Shown: positions 48,280 to 58,955, counted from the stretch's first letter. The stretch is 64,000 bases of DNA from Marinobacterium_A aestuariivivens (GCF_042661465.1 NZ_JBHSWE010000001.1:3968001-4032000); one strand, 5' to 3'. Numbers and translations are program-made. The notes: a model not told the origin generated them from the letters alone.

Positions 48280-50729
48280 TCAGTACTCGGTTGTGGTTGC
48301 CTGCGGCTGGACCGGAACGGGTTGGGGTTTGTCGGCGACCAGTCCGTCGAGCAACTGCTCGAGGGGTTCGGGGCGGTGGACGGCGTAACCCTGGAGATAA
48401 TCGACTCCGATTTCCCGCAGCACGGCGATGGCACCCGGGTGTTCGACAAACTCGGCAATGGTGGTTTTCTGCAGCGACTGGGCGACCTGGTTGATGGCCT
48501 GGACGATGGCCCTGTCCTCGCTGCTTTCGTGGATGGCGCGGACAAAGTTGCCGTCGATCTTCAGCAGGTCGACCGGCAGGGTCTTGAGGTAGCCGAACGA
48601 TGACAGGCCGCTGCCGAAATCGTCGAGCGACACCGGCAGCCGAGCTCGCGCACCGCGGTGATGAACGCCAGAGCGTCATGCAGGCTGGAGACGGCAGCGG
48701 TCTCGGTGATCTCGAAGCAGATCTTGCTGCCCGGTACGTCGGACTGCAGCAGGATGCGTGTCACCTCTTCGCGAAAGGCCGGGGAGGTGATCGAATGCGC
48801 CGAGACATTGATGTGGCAGGCGTCGATCGCGGCGAGGCTGTGCCGGCAGTGCTGCAGTTTCTCGAGGGTGCGGGACAGCACGAAGCGGTCGACCTCGCCG
48901 ATCAGGTTGTAGCGCTCGGCGGCCGGCAGGAAGGCGCCTGGCGGGTGTTCCCGTCCTCGGCGTCGGTCAGTCGCACGAGTACCTCGAAGCGACAGCCCGT
49001 GGCCGGCGTCAGCGGCAGGATCTTCTGGGCGCTGAGGCTGAGGCGGTCGAGGTCCAGCGCTTCGCGGATACCGCTGACCCACTCCATTTCCCGGCGCCTG
49101 TGGGCAACGGCACTGTCCTGCTCGACATAGAGGTGGATGCGCGAACGGCCGCTGTCCTTGGCCATATTGCAGGCGGTATCGGCGGCCTGCAGCACCCAGG
49201 TACCGTCCGGCGTGTTGCGGTCGATGGCGGCCAGCCCGATGCTGCTCGACAGGCTGAAGTTGCGTCCCTGCCAGTGGAAGCAGTAATCCCGTATGGCCTG
49301 GTGCAGCTTGCCGGAGGCCAGCTGCGCGCCTTCGCTCGAGGTATCGAGAAACAGCACGGCGAACTCGTCGCCACCCAGGCGCGCGAGAATATCGTGTTCG
49401 CGCAGATGGTTGCGCAGCACCTGGGCGACCTGGCACAGCATATGGTCGCCGGCGATATGCCCGCAGGTGTCGTTGATCACCTTGAACTGGTCGAGGTCGA
49501 TGAAGGCCAGCATGTGCTCGCTGCTGGTCGCATGGGCGCTCTGGACCGCCAGCTGCAGCCGGTTCTCGAGCTCCTGCCGGTTCCACAGCCCGGTGAGGCC
49601 GTCGTGACTGGCGCGATAGCTCAGTTCGTCGGACAGCTGACGGGCATGGGTGATGTCTTCGATGATGCTGAACAATCGCGGTTCGGGGTCGCTCCCCTCG
49701 CGGATGGCGGATACGGTCAGGCGGGTCCAGACGGTTTCGCCGTCGCTGCGGATATAACGCTTGTCGAAGGTTTTGAATCGCTTCTCGCCGCTGGCCAGCT
49801 GCCGCAGGGCGCGGATGCTGGCGTCGATATCGTCGGGGTGGGTATAGCGCTGCAGGCGGGTGCCGATGAGCTGCATGCGGGAGTAGCGCAGCATCCGGCA
49901 CAGTGAATCGTTGACTTCGATGAACTGGCCATCGGGGCCGACTTCGGCCATGCCGATGGCCGCCTGTTCGAAGGCCTTGTGGAATTTGCCTTCCGCCCTT
50001 TGCAGCGCCTGCAGCAGGCGACATATCGCCCGCCAGCTCATGGCCAGCAACAGCAGCAGGGTCAGGGCGCTGGTGGCCAAAAGCAGGTTGCGCAGCACCT
50101 GTTCACCCTGCATCAGCATGTCGGAAAATGTCCGGACCTGCGGATTCAGGGTCTGGGTGATCCGGCGCAGTTCGGCCCTGAGCTCGGCGATGCCTTCGGG
50201 GTCCGGTTCGTTCCTGGCCCTGACGGCCGCCTCGATCGTTCTGTTCAGGCGCAGCAGCTGCTCGTCACCGCTGCGCCAGCTGGCGATCACGTCGGCCACA
50301 TAGGGGGCGTCGGAGAGGAAACGATAGACCTGGATGATCAGTTCCGCATCCTTGGGGCTGTTGCCGCTTGCATGCAGTCCTCGTCGGGCCGCGGCCAGAT
50401 CGGGGGCGAACGCTCCAGGGCCAGGCGTGCCTGGCGGTTGCCGAGGGGCCCGAAAGGGCACCAAGGGCCAGGCGCAGATCCACCGGGTCGCCGGCTTCGG
50501 CGTAACGGTCGGCATAGAAAACGGCATTCTGAAAGCTATGGGTCCAGAGGTTCTCACCCCGGATAAAGGCGCGGGTCGCCGCCTGAACCTGCAGCGCGGC
50601 CCAGATGATCAGCAGGGTCGTCACCGCCGTGCCGATCAGCAGCACGAACATCAGCCGGGCGGGTCTTTTGTGAGAGAGGCGCGTCGAATTCAGCTGCACA
50701 GGTCCATCCGTCGTTGCAGGAGCTGTCAT
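48280..50729 (-). CDS. Membrane PAS-GGDEF-EAL protein, GGDEF intact (four frameshifts)
   Basis: About 817 residues when rebuilt. A membrane helix at ~27-47, a ~130-residue periplasmic helical region, a second helix (TLLLLLAMSW), then PAS, GGDEF and EAL domains. The GGDEF site is intact (ARLGGDEFAVL) and preceded by an inhibitory-site REHD. The EAL signature reads EVL (FEVLVRL), though DDFGSG remains. It thus looks like a cyclase with a weakened phosphodiesterase. One-base losses are at ~48634, 48950-48952, 50402-50406 and 50445-50448. It follows the LuxQ-like gene on the same strand by 145 bp. Confidence 0.8.
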
Positions 50730-50874
50730 TCGGGGCTTTATGCCAGAACCCCGAGCCGCCCTCGCCGCTTGCGGGCAGGGGCGTTCTGTGGGGCTCTCGC
50801 AGGTACGGCAGCCGTGTTGTCATTACTGCCAGTATAGACAGTCCGGCACAGGGCTGCGTCGGGGTCGACGCTGA

Positions 50875-53657
50875 TTAATGCTCACCCAGCAGTCGGGGCA
50901 GCTTTCGGCTGGCGCCGTCCCGGCTCCGGTCCCGCGTCAGCCCGATCATGGTCTCTGCGCTGCCGGGGCGGCCGAGCAGGTAGCCCTGTAGTTCGTCGCA
51001 GCCCAGGCGCTGCAGGAAGGCCCTCTGCTCCTCGGTTTCGACACCCTCTGCCACGACCCGCAGACGAAGGCTGTGTGCCATCGAAATAATGGCCTCGATA
51101 AGGTATTCGTCGTCGGTGCTGCCGGGTACATCGTTGACGAAGGAGCGATCGATCTTGACGGTGTCGACCGGCAGCTTCTTCAGATAGATAAGCGACGAAT
51201 AGCCGGTCCCGAAGTCGTCGACGGAGATCGAGATGCCCATGTCGCGCAGTTCGTGCAGGGTGCCGAGCACGCGATTGATGTCCTCGATGACGACGGTCTC
51301 GGTGATTTCCAGCTCCAGCAGCTCGGGCGGCAGGCCGCTGTGCTGCAGGGCATCGCAGACGGCGCCGATCAGATCAGGATCGCGCAACTGGCGCGGCGAC
51401 AGGTTGACCGAGACCGGCACGGGCGTCAGGCTGTCGCGGTTCCATTGCTGTGCAGCGACGCAGGCCTGACGCAGGACCTGTCCGCCCAGCTCCAGTATCA
51501 GCCCCGATTCCTCGGCCAGCGGAATGAAGGTCATTGGCGAAACAAGTCCCTGTTCCGGATGACGCCAGCGTACCAGCGCTTCGGCGCCAAGCACCTTCAG
51601 GCCGCTGATATCATAGCGCGGCTGGTACTCGACGAAGAGCTCATCGCTGCCCAGCGCGCGGCGCAGGCCCTCGTTCAGCTGCAGCCGCTGCTGCGCTTCG
51701 CGGTTGATACCGTCGTCGAAATACTGAATGGCGTTGCGGCCATGTCGTTTGGCGTGATGCGCCGCGGTATCGGCCTGGCGCAGCAGCGTCGGGGCGTCGC
51801 CGGTATCGTCCGGATAAAGGGCGATGCCGATGGTGCAGGTGACATGGACTTCCTCGTCGCCGAGCTGGAAGGGGGCCTGAAAACCCTGCTGGATGCGGCG
51901 CGCCACGTTCTGACTGGCCGTTACCTGACCCAGGTCCGGCAGCAGGATACAGAATTCGTCGCTGCCCAGCCGAGCGAGGCTGTCGCCCGGGCGCAGGCAG
52001 TCGGCCAGCCTGCGCGCGACCTGCTGCAGCAAGTCGTCGCCGCCGGCCAGCCCCAGGGTCTCGTTGATGTTCTTGAAACGGTCCAGGTCGATGAACAGCA
52101 GCGCCGCCCCCGCGCGGCGCGCTCGCAGCGGGCCAGTACCTGCGCCAGGCTTTCGAAAAAAGCTGGCGGTTGGGCAGTCCGGTCAGAGTGTCGTACCGGG
52201 ACATGAACTCCAGCCTGCGCTCGGCATTCTTCATCGGACTCATATCGGAGAACAGCACCAGGTAGCGCCGTTCGTCACCGGGTTCGGCCTCGAGCCGGGT
52301 CGCCGACACCCGGACGGGGAAGGATTGGCCATCGGCCCTGCGTTGTTGCGCCTCTCCCTGCCATTGGCCGTCGTGCTCGAGCGAGCGGGCCAGCTCGCTG
52401 TGTTCGGTCAGCAGTGCAAGGGGCTGCTGCAGGGCCTGCTGCTCGCTGTAGCCGGTCAGGCGCCGGTAGGCGTCATTGCAGCTCAGTATCCGTTGCCCGG
52501 GGTCCAGTACCAGAATCGCCTCGCTCGTGCTGGCGAAGACCCGGTCGGCCACTTTCAGCTGTGCGAGCTGCTGCCTGCAAAGCGTCTGTTCGGTCGGCAG
52601 GGTTGATGCCAGGCGGCTCTTCTGATCCTGAATGCGCTGCTGCATCGCCTCGAGGGCCCTGCCAAGCCGGTTGAACTCGGTAAAGCGGGTTCGTGGAAAG
52701 CCGTCGTCGTTGCCGGCGGCGGCCACCGCCTCGACATGACGAATCAGCTGCCGCAGCGGGCGGTGACCGAAACGATACAGGGCCAGCGCCAGCATCGCGC
52801 CGATCAGCAGCACAACGGCCAGCCCGTAGCCCAGCGACCGGAACCCGGCAGGGGGCAGCGAAGGGCCCGTCGACGTCAGGCTCAGCAGGCGGATACTGAA
52901 GCGGCCGGCGGGATCCAGGGCCAGGGGTACTGTTGCACGGTACCGTTCGCGGTAACGCTGATGGGGCTCGCCGGATTGATCGTATCGAGCGCCTGTTGCC
53001 GGTCGCTGGCGGCACCCAGCAGGCCGATGGGCGCATGTCCGGCATAGAGGCCGACAGTGTCCGCACCGGACAGGATCTGGATCTGACTCAGCAGCGGGAA
53101 GTTGTCGTTGAGCAGCACGAACGCATGCAGATAGCCCTGTACGGCCCCGTAGGGCTCGCCGATGATCGGCAGGCTGTGACGAAGCAGATGGTATGCGCGG
53201 CCGTTCTGGCGGGTGCCGACGTAGCTCCAGCTGTCGGTTTGCACCGGGCGTGACGCCAGCTGCGACAGCGGCAGGTAAATATTGAACAGCGCGGGGCCCG
53301 GTACCAGGGCCAGGGGGCCGTCCGACAGCTGTATCACCAGCGCCTGGATATGATCACCGGCACGGTGCAGCAGGGCGTTTTCGAGCAGTTGCCTGGCTGC
53401 GTCCAGATCACGCCTGGCCACCTGCTCCAGCAGCGGGGGCTCTCAGCCAGCGTGGCGGCGGTACGGGAGACATCCTGCAGGTGACGGTCTATCAGCTGCT
53501 GCAGCACCCGGCTTTCCTTGTCGTGGGCCCGTTGCAGGGCTTCGTCCTGCATGAGCCGCGAGCCCTGGTAGGCGGGCAGCAGCAACGCCAGCGAGACGGC
53601 CGCAAGTGCGGCAGTCAGGATAGCGGTGATGAATGTAAAAAAGCTCAGCCTGGGCAC
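50875..53657 (-). CDS. LuxQ-like periplasmic sensor fused to PAS-GGDEF-EAL (four frameshifts)
   Basis: About 928 residues when rebuilt. Membrane helix 1 at ~7-28; a ~245-residue periplasmic domain; helix 2 at ~277-296; HAMP-like linker; PAS ~372-478; GGDEF domain with GSDEF at 566-570 and I-site RPGD at 557-560; intact EAL at 694-696 and DDFGTG at 815-820. The periplasmic segment 140-215 (SWSYVGTRQNGR, SLPIIGEPYGAVQG, VLLNDNFPLL) resembles the Vibrio LuxQ periplasmic domain as I recall it. A LuxP homologue lies 57 bp upstream. GTG start at 53657 follows GGGAGG. One-base losses at 52107-52111, 52156-52161, ~52930 and ~53435. Confidence 0.8.
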
Positions 53658-53714
53658 TGTCGGCCTCCCTGCCTGCGGTGCTGCTTCATCGTCAGGTCCC
53701 GTGTCACACCGCTG

Positions 53715-54844
53715 TCAGGGGCCGCTGTAACGAAAGGCCCGGGCCCGCAGCGCCTCGAGTTCCGCTGCCGGCGTGTTGCGGGTCAGCAGCACCATGTCGC
53801 CGGAAAATACCTGGGGTACCCGGTCGCCGTGCTGTTCCAGATCGGCCCTGATCGCTTCTGCCATGGCGACACCATTGTCGTCGTTCATTCGCATCACCGT
53901 GAGGTCGAGTTCGCCGCGGGCCAGGGCTTCGAGTTCCGCATCGCCACCTCCCCAGCCGTTGATGATCACGTCATCGAGGCGGTTGCGCTCGCGCAGCGCT
54001 GCGATGGCGCCCAGGGCGATATCGGTGGAGCTTGCGAACAGCAGGTTGGGCGGCGAGGGCAGGTCCAGCTCGCGCAGCGTGGCCTCACGTGCGCGTGCCT
54101 GGATGCCGTCGGTGTAGTAGCTCCCAGGGCGCGCGTGCCCGGTACCGCGCCGGCCATCGCGACAAAGGTGCCGCCGCGCATCTGGCTGATGTAGCCATGG
54201 GAAAAGTAGAGTGTCGAATAGCGCGCGCCGGGACCCGCCTGTAGCAGCATTTCGCGGGCCAGCAGCCGGGTGCCGATCCGGTGGTCGAATCCGACATAGA
54301 GAAAAGGCGGGTTGGCGGACCAGTCCTGCAGCGGTGTGGTGATGTTCTGCAGAATCAGCCGGGGTCGCTGTCTGAGCAGCAGACGTTCGATCATGTGGCG
54401 GTGCGGCAGCGCATCGAGGGTGAACACCAGATAGTCCGGCTGCCAGTCGAGGGCTTCCCGCAGCTGCCCTGCCAGCAGTTCGGCGCTGTCCGTCGGGCTC
54501 GAGTACTGCAGTAGCAGCCGGTAGTCGATCCTGAGCGCGTCGAGGCGCCGCTCCAGCGCCGCGACGCTGCGGCGCCAGTAATCCGATGTCTGAATGGCCG
54601 GGTAGATCATGGCGATGCGAACCGGCTGCTGCTGCCGGGCCTGCAGCGGGACCGGCTCGGCCCGCACGCGCGCGGCGAAAGCCTCCATCAGCGGCAACTG
54701 CTCCGGATGGCTTTGCAGGTACTGCTCGAGGGGCCTGTAGTTCTGCAGTGGCGAGGCGTTGGCCAGGCTCGCCAGCAGCCAGACCAGCAGCAGCGCGAAC
54801 CATCCCGGGCGTGGACCTTTGTGGTCCGGGGTCTGCGGATCCAT
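53715..54844 (-). CDS. luxP: LuxP-like autoinducer-2 periplasmic binding protein (one frameshift)
   Basis: About 376 residues when rebuilt (Vibrio LuxP is 365). A signal peptide (residues 1-30, ending SLANA) is followed by a type I periplasmic-binding fold. Residues matching the AI-2/borate contacts of Vibrio harveyi LuxP are all present: Q85, S87, Y89, W90 (QTSDYW), N167 (LQNITTP), R223 (QMRGGTF), T274/D275 (SSTDIALG), W298 (INGWGGG) and R319 (VMRMNDD). The frame breaks at 54123-54125; one added base gives LGSYYTDGIQ. The ATG at 54844 follows AAGGAA. It is the first gene before the LuxQ-like GGDEF/EAL gene. Confidence 0.85.
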
Positions 54845-55146
54845 CGGCAATTCCTTGTGCTTTGAAGCCGTTGATACAGGCCGGCGTGCTTGGCGGTGAA
54901 ACCAGCGTTTGGTTCCGTTCGTGGCTCATTCTAAACGCCGCGGGAGGCGGCGGCCACTGTCACCCGGCGCTTCAGTCCGATGACGGGTACGGGAGTGCAC
55001 AGCGGTTATCGACAGCCAGGGTATTTTGCCTGCATTGTTGTCGCCAACTGCAGACAGTATTAGGTTCGGCGCTTCAGATCAATCCCAATGTTGCATTTTG
55101 CATGCAGGATAGGGGCGGGTGTCCATCGGGAGCCGGTTCGGGAGGG
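54845..55146. other. Intergenic region upstream of luxP
   Basis: Holds the promoter side of luxP and the 3' end of the methyltransferase gene's neighbourhood. I see no gene and no convincing promoter or repeat; a short inverted GCCGCGGGAGGCGGCGGC-like run lies near 54942. Confidence 0.5.
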
Positions 55147-55983
55147 CTATCCAGCGGGCTTGCGCAGCAGCCATTCGACAACGCCGACGCGCCCCTCGGC
55201 GAGGTTGCACAGCAGGTTGTCGGCCCGGACATGGAAGTCCGTGCCCAGTATCAGACCGGGTGAAACCGGCGCGGCGGTGCGACGTTTCGGGTCCCGCTCC
55301 TTGGCCTGCTGGCGGCTGCGCCAGGACAGCGCCTGTGCGCTCAGGTCGGTCACCTCGAGGCTTTCGAAACCCGCCTGCTGCAGTCGCAGCGCCAGTGCCG
55401 GCGTATCGAGAAGGTGCGACCCGCTGGCGCTATCGGCCCAGGGGACCGGATAGTGCAGCGGTGCGTCCGAGGGCCCCTGAACCAGCTCGTGCAGCATCAG
55501 GTGGCCGCCGTTTGCCAGCACGCGGTGACATTCGAGCAATACGGCGCCGGTGTCGGGCATGTTCAGCAGGCTGTGCTGCATCACCAGGGTATCGAAGGTG
55601 GCCGCGGCAAAGGGCAGGGTCCGGGCATCGCCGGTGACCAGCGCGGGATGCCCGGCCGTCCGGTGCAGGGCGGCGAGTGCCCGGTTGAGGCGGTTGAGTC
55701 CGTGGCTCAGATCCAGCCCGGTCACCTGGCACCCCGGCAGCGCCTGCAGCAGTCGCATCAGCCCGCCGGCACCGGAGCCGATGTCGAGAACCCGTGTCGG
55801 GGCCAGGCGGGCGAGCCGCTGACACAGCTGCAGCGATGCCTGAATGCCGCCGGTGTGCAGCTGGTCGACCGGCGCCAGCTGCCGTGCATCGGCGCCCCCG
55901 GGGTAGGCCTGGCGCAGACGTTCGACCAGCGCGTCGAACTGCAGGTGGCGGCTGTAATGATCCATTCGGGCTACCTCGGGCAT
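55147..55983 (-). CDS. Class I SAM-dependent methyltransferase
   Basis: A 278-residue protein with SAM motif I VLDIGSGAGGLMRLL (~64-78), followed by TGLDLSHG and TGDARTLPF, the UbiE/ubiquinone-type layout. The substrate is unknown. It ends the operon led by liuR, 16 bp after the acyl-CoA synthetase. A second ATG at codon 7 (55965) with GAGG upstream is an alternative start. Confidence 0.8.
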   Translation of the reverse strand: MPEVARMDHYSRHLQFDALVERLRQAYPGGADARQLAPVDQLHTGGIQASLQLCQRLARLAPTRVLDIGSGAGGLMRLLQALPGCQVTGLDLSHGLNRLNRALAALHRTAGHPALVTGDARTLPFAAATFDTLVMQHSLLNMPDTGAVLLECHRVLANGGHLMLHELVQGPSDAPLHYPVPWADSASGSHLLDTPALALRLQQAGFESLEVTDLSAQALSWRSRQQAKERDPKRRTAAPVSPGLILGTDFHVRADNLLCNLAEGRVGVVEWLLRKPAG

Positions 55984-55999
55984 GGGCCTTAAGGTCTGC

Positions 56000-57688
56000 T
56001 CAGTCGTCGAGCCCGAGCTCCTCGATGGAGATCTCGCGCATCCTGAACTTCTGGATCTTGCCGGTCACCGTCATCGGGAAGTTGTCGACGAACTTGAAGT
56101 AGCGCGGCACCTTGAAGTGGGTGATTCTGCCCTTGCAGTAGTCCCTCAGTTCGTCGGCGGTGACGTCGTCGGCGCCGGGGTGCAGCTTGATCCAGGCGAT
56201 CAGCTCCTCGCCGTATTTCTTGTCCGGCACGCCGGTGACCTGAACCTCGGAGACGGCGGGGTGAGAGTATAGGAACTCCTCGACCTCCTTCGGATAGACG
56301 TTCTCGCCACCGCGGATCACCATGTCCTTGATACGGCCGACGATCTGGATATAGCCTTCGTCGTCCATGGTCGCCAGATCTCCGGTATGCATCCAGCCGG
56401 CGCCGTCGATGGCGTCACGGGTGGCTTCCTCGTTGTTCCAGTATTTCAGCATCACGCTGTAGCCGCGGGTGCAGAGTTCGCCGATCTCGCCACGGGGCAC
56501 CACCTGGCCGGTGGATGGGTCGATGATCTTGGATTCGAGGTGCGGCTGGGTGCGGCCCACGGTGGTCACGCGCTTGTCGAAGGCGTCGTCGGCGGCGGTC
56601 TGGGTCGAGACCGGGCTGGTCTCGGTCATGCCATAGGCGATCTGCACTTCCTGCATGTGCATCCTGGAGTTGACCGCCTTCATCACCTCGGACGGGCAGA
56701 GGGAGCCGGCCATGATGCCAGTGCGCAGCGAGCTGAGGTCGTACTGGGCGAACTCCGGGTGGTCGAGTTCGGCGATGAACATCGTCGGCACGCCGTAAAG
56801 GGCGGTGGCGCGCTCCTCGGCCACGGTTTCCAGCACTGACTTGGGCTCGAAACCCTCGCCCGGATAGATCATGGTCGCGCCGTGGGTGACGCAGCCCAGA
56901 TTCCCCATCACCATGCCGAAACAGTGGTACAGCGGTACCGGGATCACGAGGCGGTCCCGGTCGGTGAACTTCATGCTCTCGGCGACGAAGTAGCCGTTGT
57001 TGAGGATGTTGTGATGAGTCAGGGTGGCGCCCTTCGGGAAACCCGTCGTGCCGGAGGTGTACTGGATGTTGATCGGATCGTCGAACTGCAGGCCCGCCTG
57101 AGCCTCGGCCAGGCGCGCCTCGTCGACGCCGTCCGCCTGCTCGATCAGGTCGTTCCAGCGCCACATGCCGTCATAGGACTGTTCGGCCAGGTTGACCAGC
57201 ATCTCCAGCTGCGGCAGCTTCTGTGCCTTGAGCCTGCCGGGGGCCGAGGCTTTCAGCTCCGGCGCCAGCTCGTAGAGCATCTGGGTGTACTCGGAGCTCT
57301 TGAAACGCTCGGCGATGACCAGCATGCGGGTGCCGGAGTGATTCAGGGCATATTCCAGCTCGTGCAGGCGATAGGCCGGATTGATATTGACCAGAATGGC
57401 GCCGATCTTGGCGGTGGCGAACTGCAGGGTGGTCCACTGGGCATTGTTCGGCGACCAGATACCGACGCGGTCGCCCTTTTCGATGCCGGTCGCCAGCAGC
57501 GCCCGGGCGCACTGGTCGACCCGCTGCTGGAACTCGCGATAGGTCCAGCGAATGCCCTGGTGACGGACGACCAGCGCCTCGTTGTCCGGGTGGCGGGCGA
57601 CGACCTGGTCGAACTTGTCACCGATCGTCATGCCGATAAGGGGTTTCTCGGAGGTGCCGCTGGTATAGCTTGGTAGCGCTTGACTCAT
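56000..57688 (-). CDS. Acyl-CoA synthetase (AMP-binding)
   Basis: A 562-residue ligase. The phosphate loop is YTSGTTGFPKGA, A5 is YGMTETSP, A7 is HTGDLATMD, and the catalytic lysine is in TVTGKIQKF. It resembles medium/short-chain fatty-acyl synthetases found with branched-chain catabolism. It lies in the liuR operon, consistent with activating a branched or short acid for the Liu pathway. Confidence 0.88.
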   Translation of the reverse strand: MSQALPSYTSGTSEKPLIGMTIGDKFDQVVARHPDNEALVVRHQGIRWTYREFQQRVDQCARALLATGIEKGDRVGIWSPNNAQWTTLQFATAKIGAILVNINPAYRLHELEYALNHSGTRMLVIAERFKSSEYTQMLYELAPELKASAPGRLKAQKLPQLEMLVNLAEQSYDGMWRWNDLIEQADGVDEARLAEAQAGLQFDDPINIQYTSGTTGFPKGATLTHHNILNNGYFVAESMKFTDRDRLVIPVPLYHCFGMVMGNLGCVTHGATMIYPGEGFEPKSVLETVAEERATALYGVPTMFIAELDHPEFAQYDLSSLRTGIMAGSLCPSEVMKAVNSRMHMQEVQIAYGMTETSPVSTQTAADDAFDKRVTTVGRTQPHLESKIIDPSTGQVVPRGEIGELCTRGYSVMLKYWNNEEATRDAIDGAGWMHTGDLATMDDEGYIQIVGRIKDMVIRGGENVYPKEVEEFLYSHPAVSEVQVTGVPDKKYGEELIAWIKLHPGADDVTADELRDYCKGRITHFKVPRYFKFVDNFPMTVTGKIQKFRMREISIEELGLDD

Positions 57689-57728
57689 CTTGAAGACCTC
57701 TTGTTGTTATAGCGGTAAAGGCAATGGC

Positions 57729-58349
57729 TTAAGGTTTCGCCGCCCCTTCCCGGTGGCTGGCGTGGTATTCGGGATTCGGCTGCATCTCGACGGCCGCCGC
57801 GAGGCGGTTGGTCATGTTGTAGAAACCGGTGAGGCCGGCAATGTCCCAGATCTCGCTGTCGCTGAAGCCGGCGTCGCGCAGCGCCTGGCGGTCGGGCTCC
57901 TCGATGGCATGGGGCTGCTCGGTCAACTTGACGGCAAAATCGAGCATCGCGCGCTGGCGGTCCGGCAGGCGCGCGACGCGGTAGTTCATCACCAGCTGTT
58001 CGCCCAGCAGCGGGTCACCGGAATAGTCGCGCACGGCGGCGCCGTGGGCGGTCAGGCAGTAGAAACAGCGATTGCAGGCGGAGACGACGACGGCGATCAT
58101 TTCGCGCTCCAGCGGCGTCAGGCCGCCCTCGCCGAGCATCAGTTCATTGTAGAAGCGGGAAAAGGCCTCGAGTTGTGGCAGGTTGTGGCTGTAGGCCTTG
58201 AGCACGTTGGGGATCAGACCCAGTTTCGCCTCGCACTTGCCGAAGTAGCGCTGAACGGGCTCCGGCAGTTCGGTGCGCGATGGAATCCGCAGCGCCAGGG
58301 CGGTCAGTGGGGGCGTGACGCCCGGTTTTTGTTGTTGTGCCATTCGCAT
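57729..58349 (-). CDS. AhpD-like peroxidase-related protein
   Basis: A 206-residue protein of the carboxymuconolactone decarboxylase/AhpD fold. The redox motif is CNRCFYCLTAH (CxxC followed by His). Family members reduce peroxides with a lipoyl or thiol partner. It lies between liuR and an acyl-CoA synthetase. ATG 58349 (MRMAQQQ) follows AGGGAT; a second ATG is two codons later. Confidence 0.8.
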   Translation of the reverse strand: MRMAQQQKPGVTPPLTALALRIPSRTELPEPVQRYFGKCEAKLGLIPNVLKAYSHNLPQLEAFSRFYNELMLGEGGLTPLEREMIAVVVSACNRCFYCLTAHGAAVRDYSGDPLLGEQLVMNYRVARLPDRQRAMLDFAVKLTEQPHAIEEPDRQALRDAGFSDSEIWDIAGLTGFYNMTNRLAAAVEMQPNPEYHASHREGAAKP

Positions 58350-58416
58350 GGGTATCCCTGATGGTTGGCCAAGATCCGGCCCTGGTTCGGGCTGGCGTAT
58401 CCTCTGTATTCCATCA

Positions 58417-58458
58417 GGTGCGGCCGGCGAGGTGCGGCCGGCCAAGTGCGGCCGGCTA
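58417..58458. repeat. Three 14 bp tandem repeats
   Basis: GGTGCGGCCGGCGA, GGTGCGGCCGGCCA and AGTGCGGCCGGCTA follow each other in the gap between liuR and the AhpD-like gene. Each contains the palindrome GGCCGGC. Confidence 0.75.
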
Positions 58459-58503
58459 TGCCGTCAGCACGCTGCGCGGTGCAGCTGCTCCTTGCGCAAC
58501 CCC

Positions 58504-58911
58504 TCAGCCGGTTGCGCCGGGCTTTGCCTGCAGTTCCGCAAGCTCGGCGAGGCAGCGCTTCTCGGCGTTCTCCAGCTCCAGCTGCATCATCGCGATATCC
58601 TTGAGCTGCTGTTCGAGCGCAGCCCGGCGTTCGGTGATGCGTGTCAGCATCAGCTGCAGCTGCTTTTCGGTGCCGCGGCTGGTGTGATCCCAGAGTTCGA
58701 GCAGCTCCCGGCATTCGTTCAACGAGAACCCGAGTCGTTTGCCGCGCAGTATCAGTTTCAACCGCACCCTGTCCTGCCGACTGTAAATGCGGGTCTGGCC
58801 GCGGCGCTGCGGTGCCAGCAGTCCCTGGTCCTCGTAAAAACGGATACTTCGGGTTGTTATGTCGAACTCCTGGGCGAGGTCGCTGATGGAATAACTTGTC
58901 TCGGTGTTCAT
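58504..58911 (-). CDS. liuR: MerR-family regulator LiuR
   Basis: A 135-residue MerR protein: winged HTH at the start (YSISDLAQEFDITTRSIRFYEDQGLL), then a coiled-coil dimer helix (~85-130). There is no C-terminal metal or drug domain. LiuR proteins of this type control liu genes in gammaproteobacteria. The motif TTTACGTAAACGTAAA lies 29 bp upstream, indicating autoregulation, and the same motif precedes liuA. It starts an operon with AhpD-like, synthetase and methyltransferase genes. Confidence 0.9.
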   Translation of the reverse strand: MNTETSYSISDLAQEFDITTRSIRFYEDQGLLAPQRRGQTRIYSRQDRVRLKLILRGKRLGFSLNECRELLELWDHTSRGTEKQLQLMLTRITERRAALEQQLKDIAMMQLELENAEKRCLAELAELQAKPGATG

Positions 58912-58939
58912 GTCTCGATAGCCCTGAGCGTAATTTATG

Positions 58940-58955
58940 TTTACGTAAACGTAAA
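58940..58955. promoter_or_regulatory. LiuR operator at liuR
   Basis: TTTACGTAAACGTAAA, a near-perfect palindrome (TTTACGT arms) just upstream of liuR. The 563 bp divergent region also holds the thiolase operator and a repeat; no further gene is seen. Confidence 0.75.
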
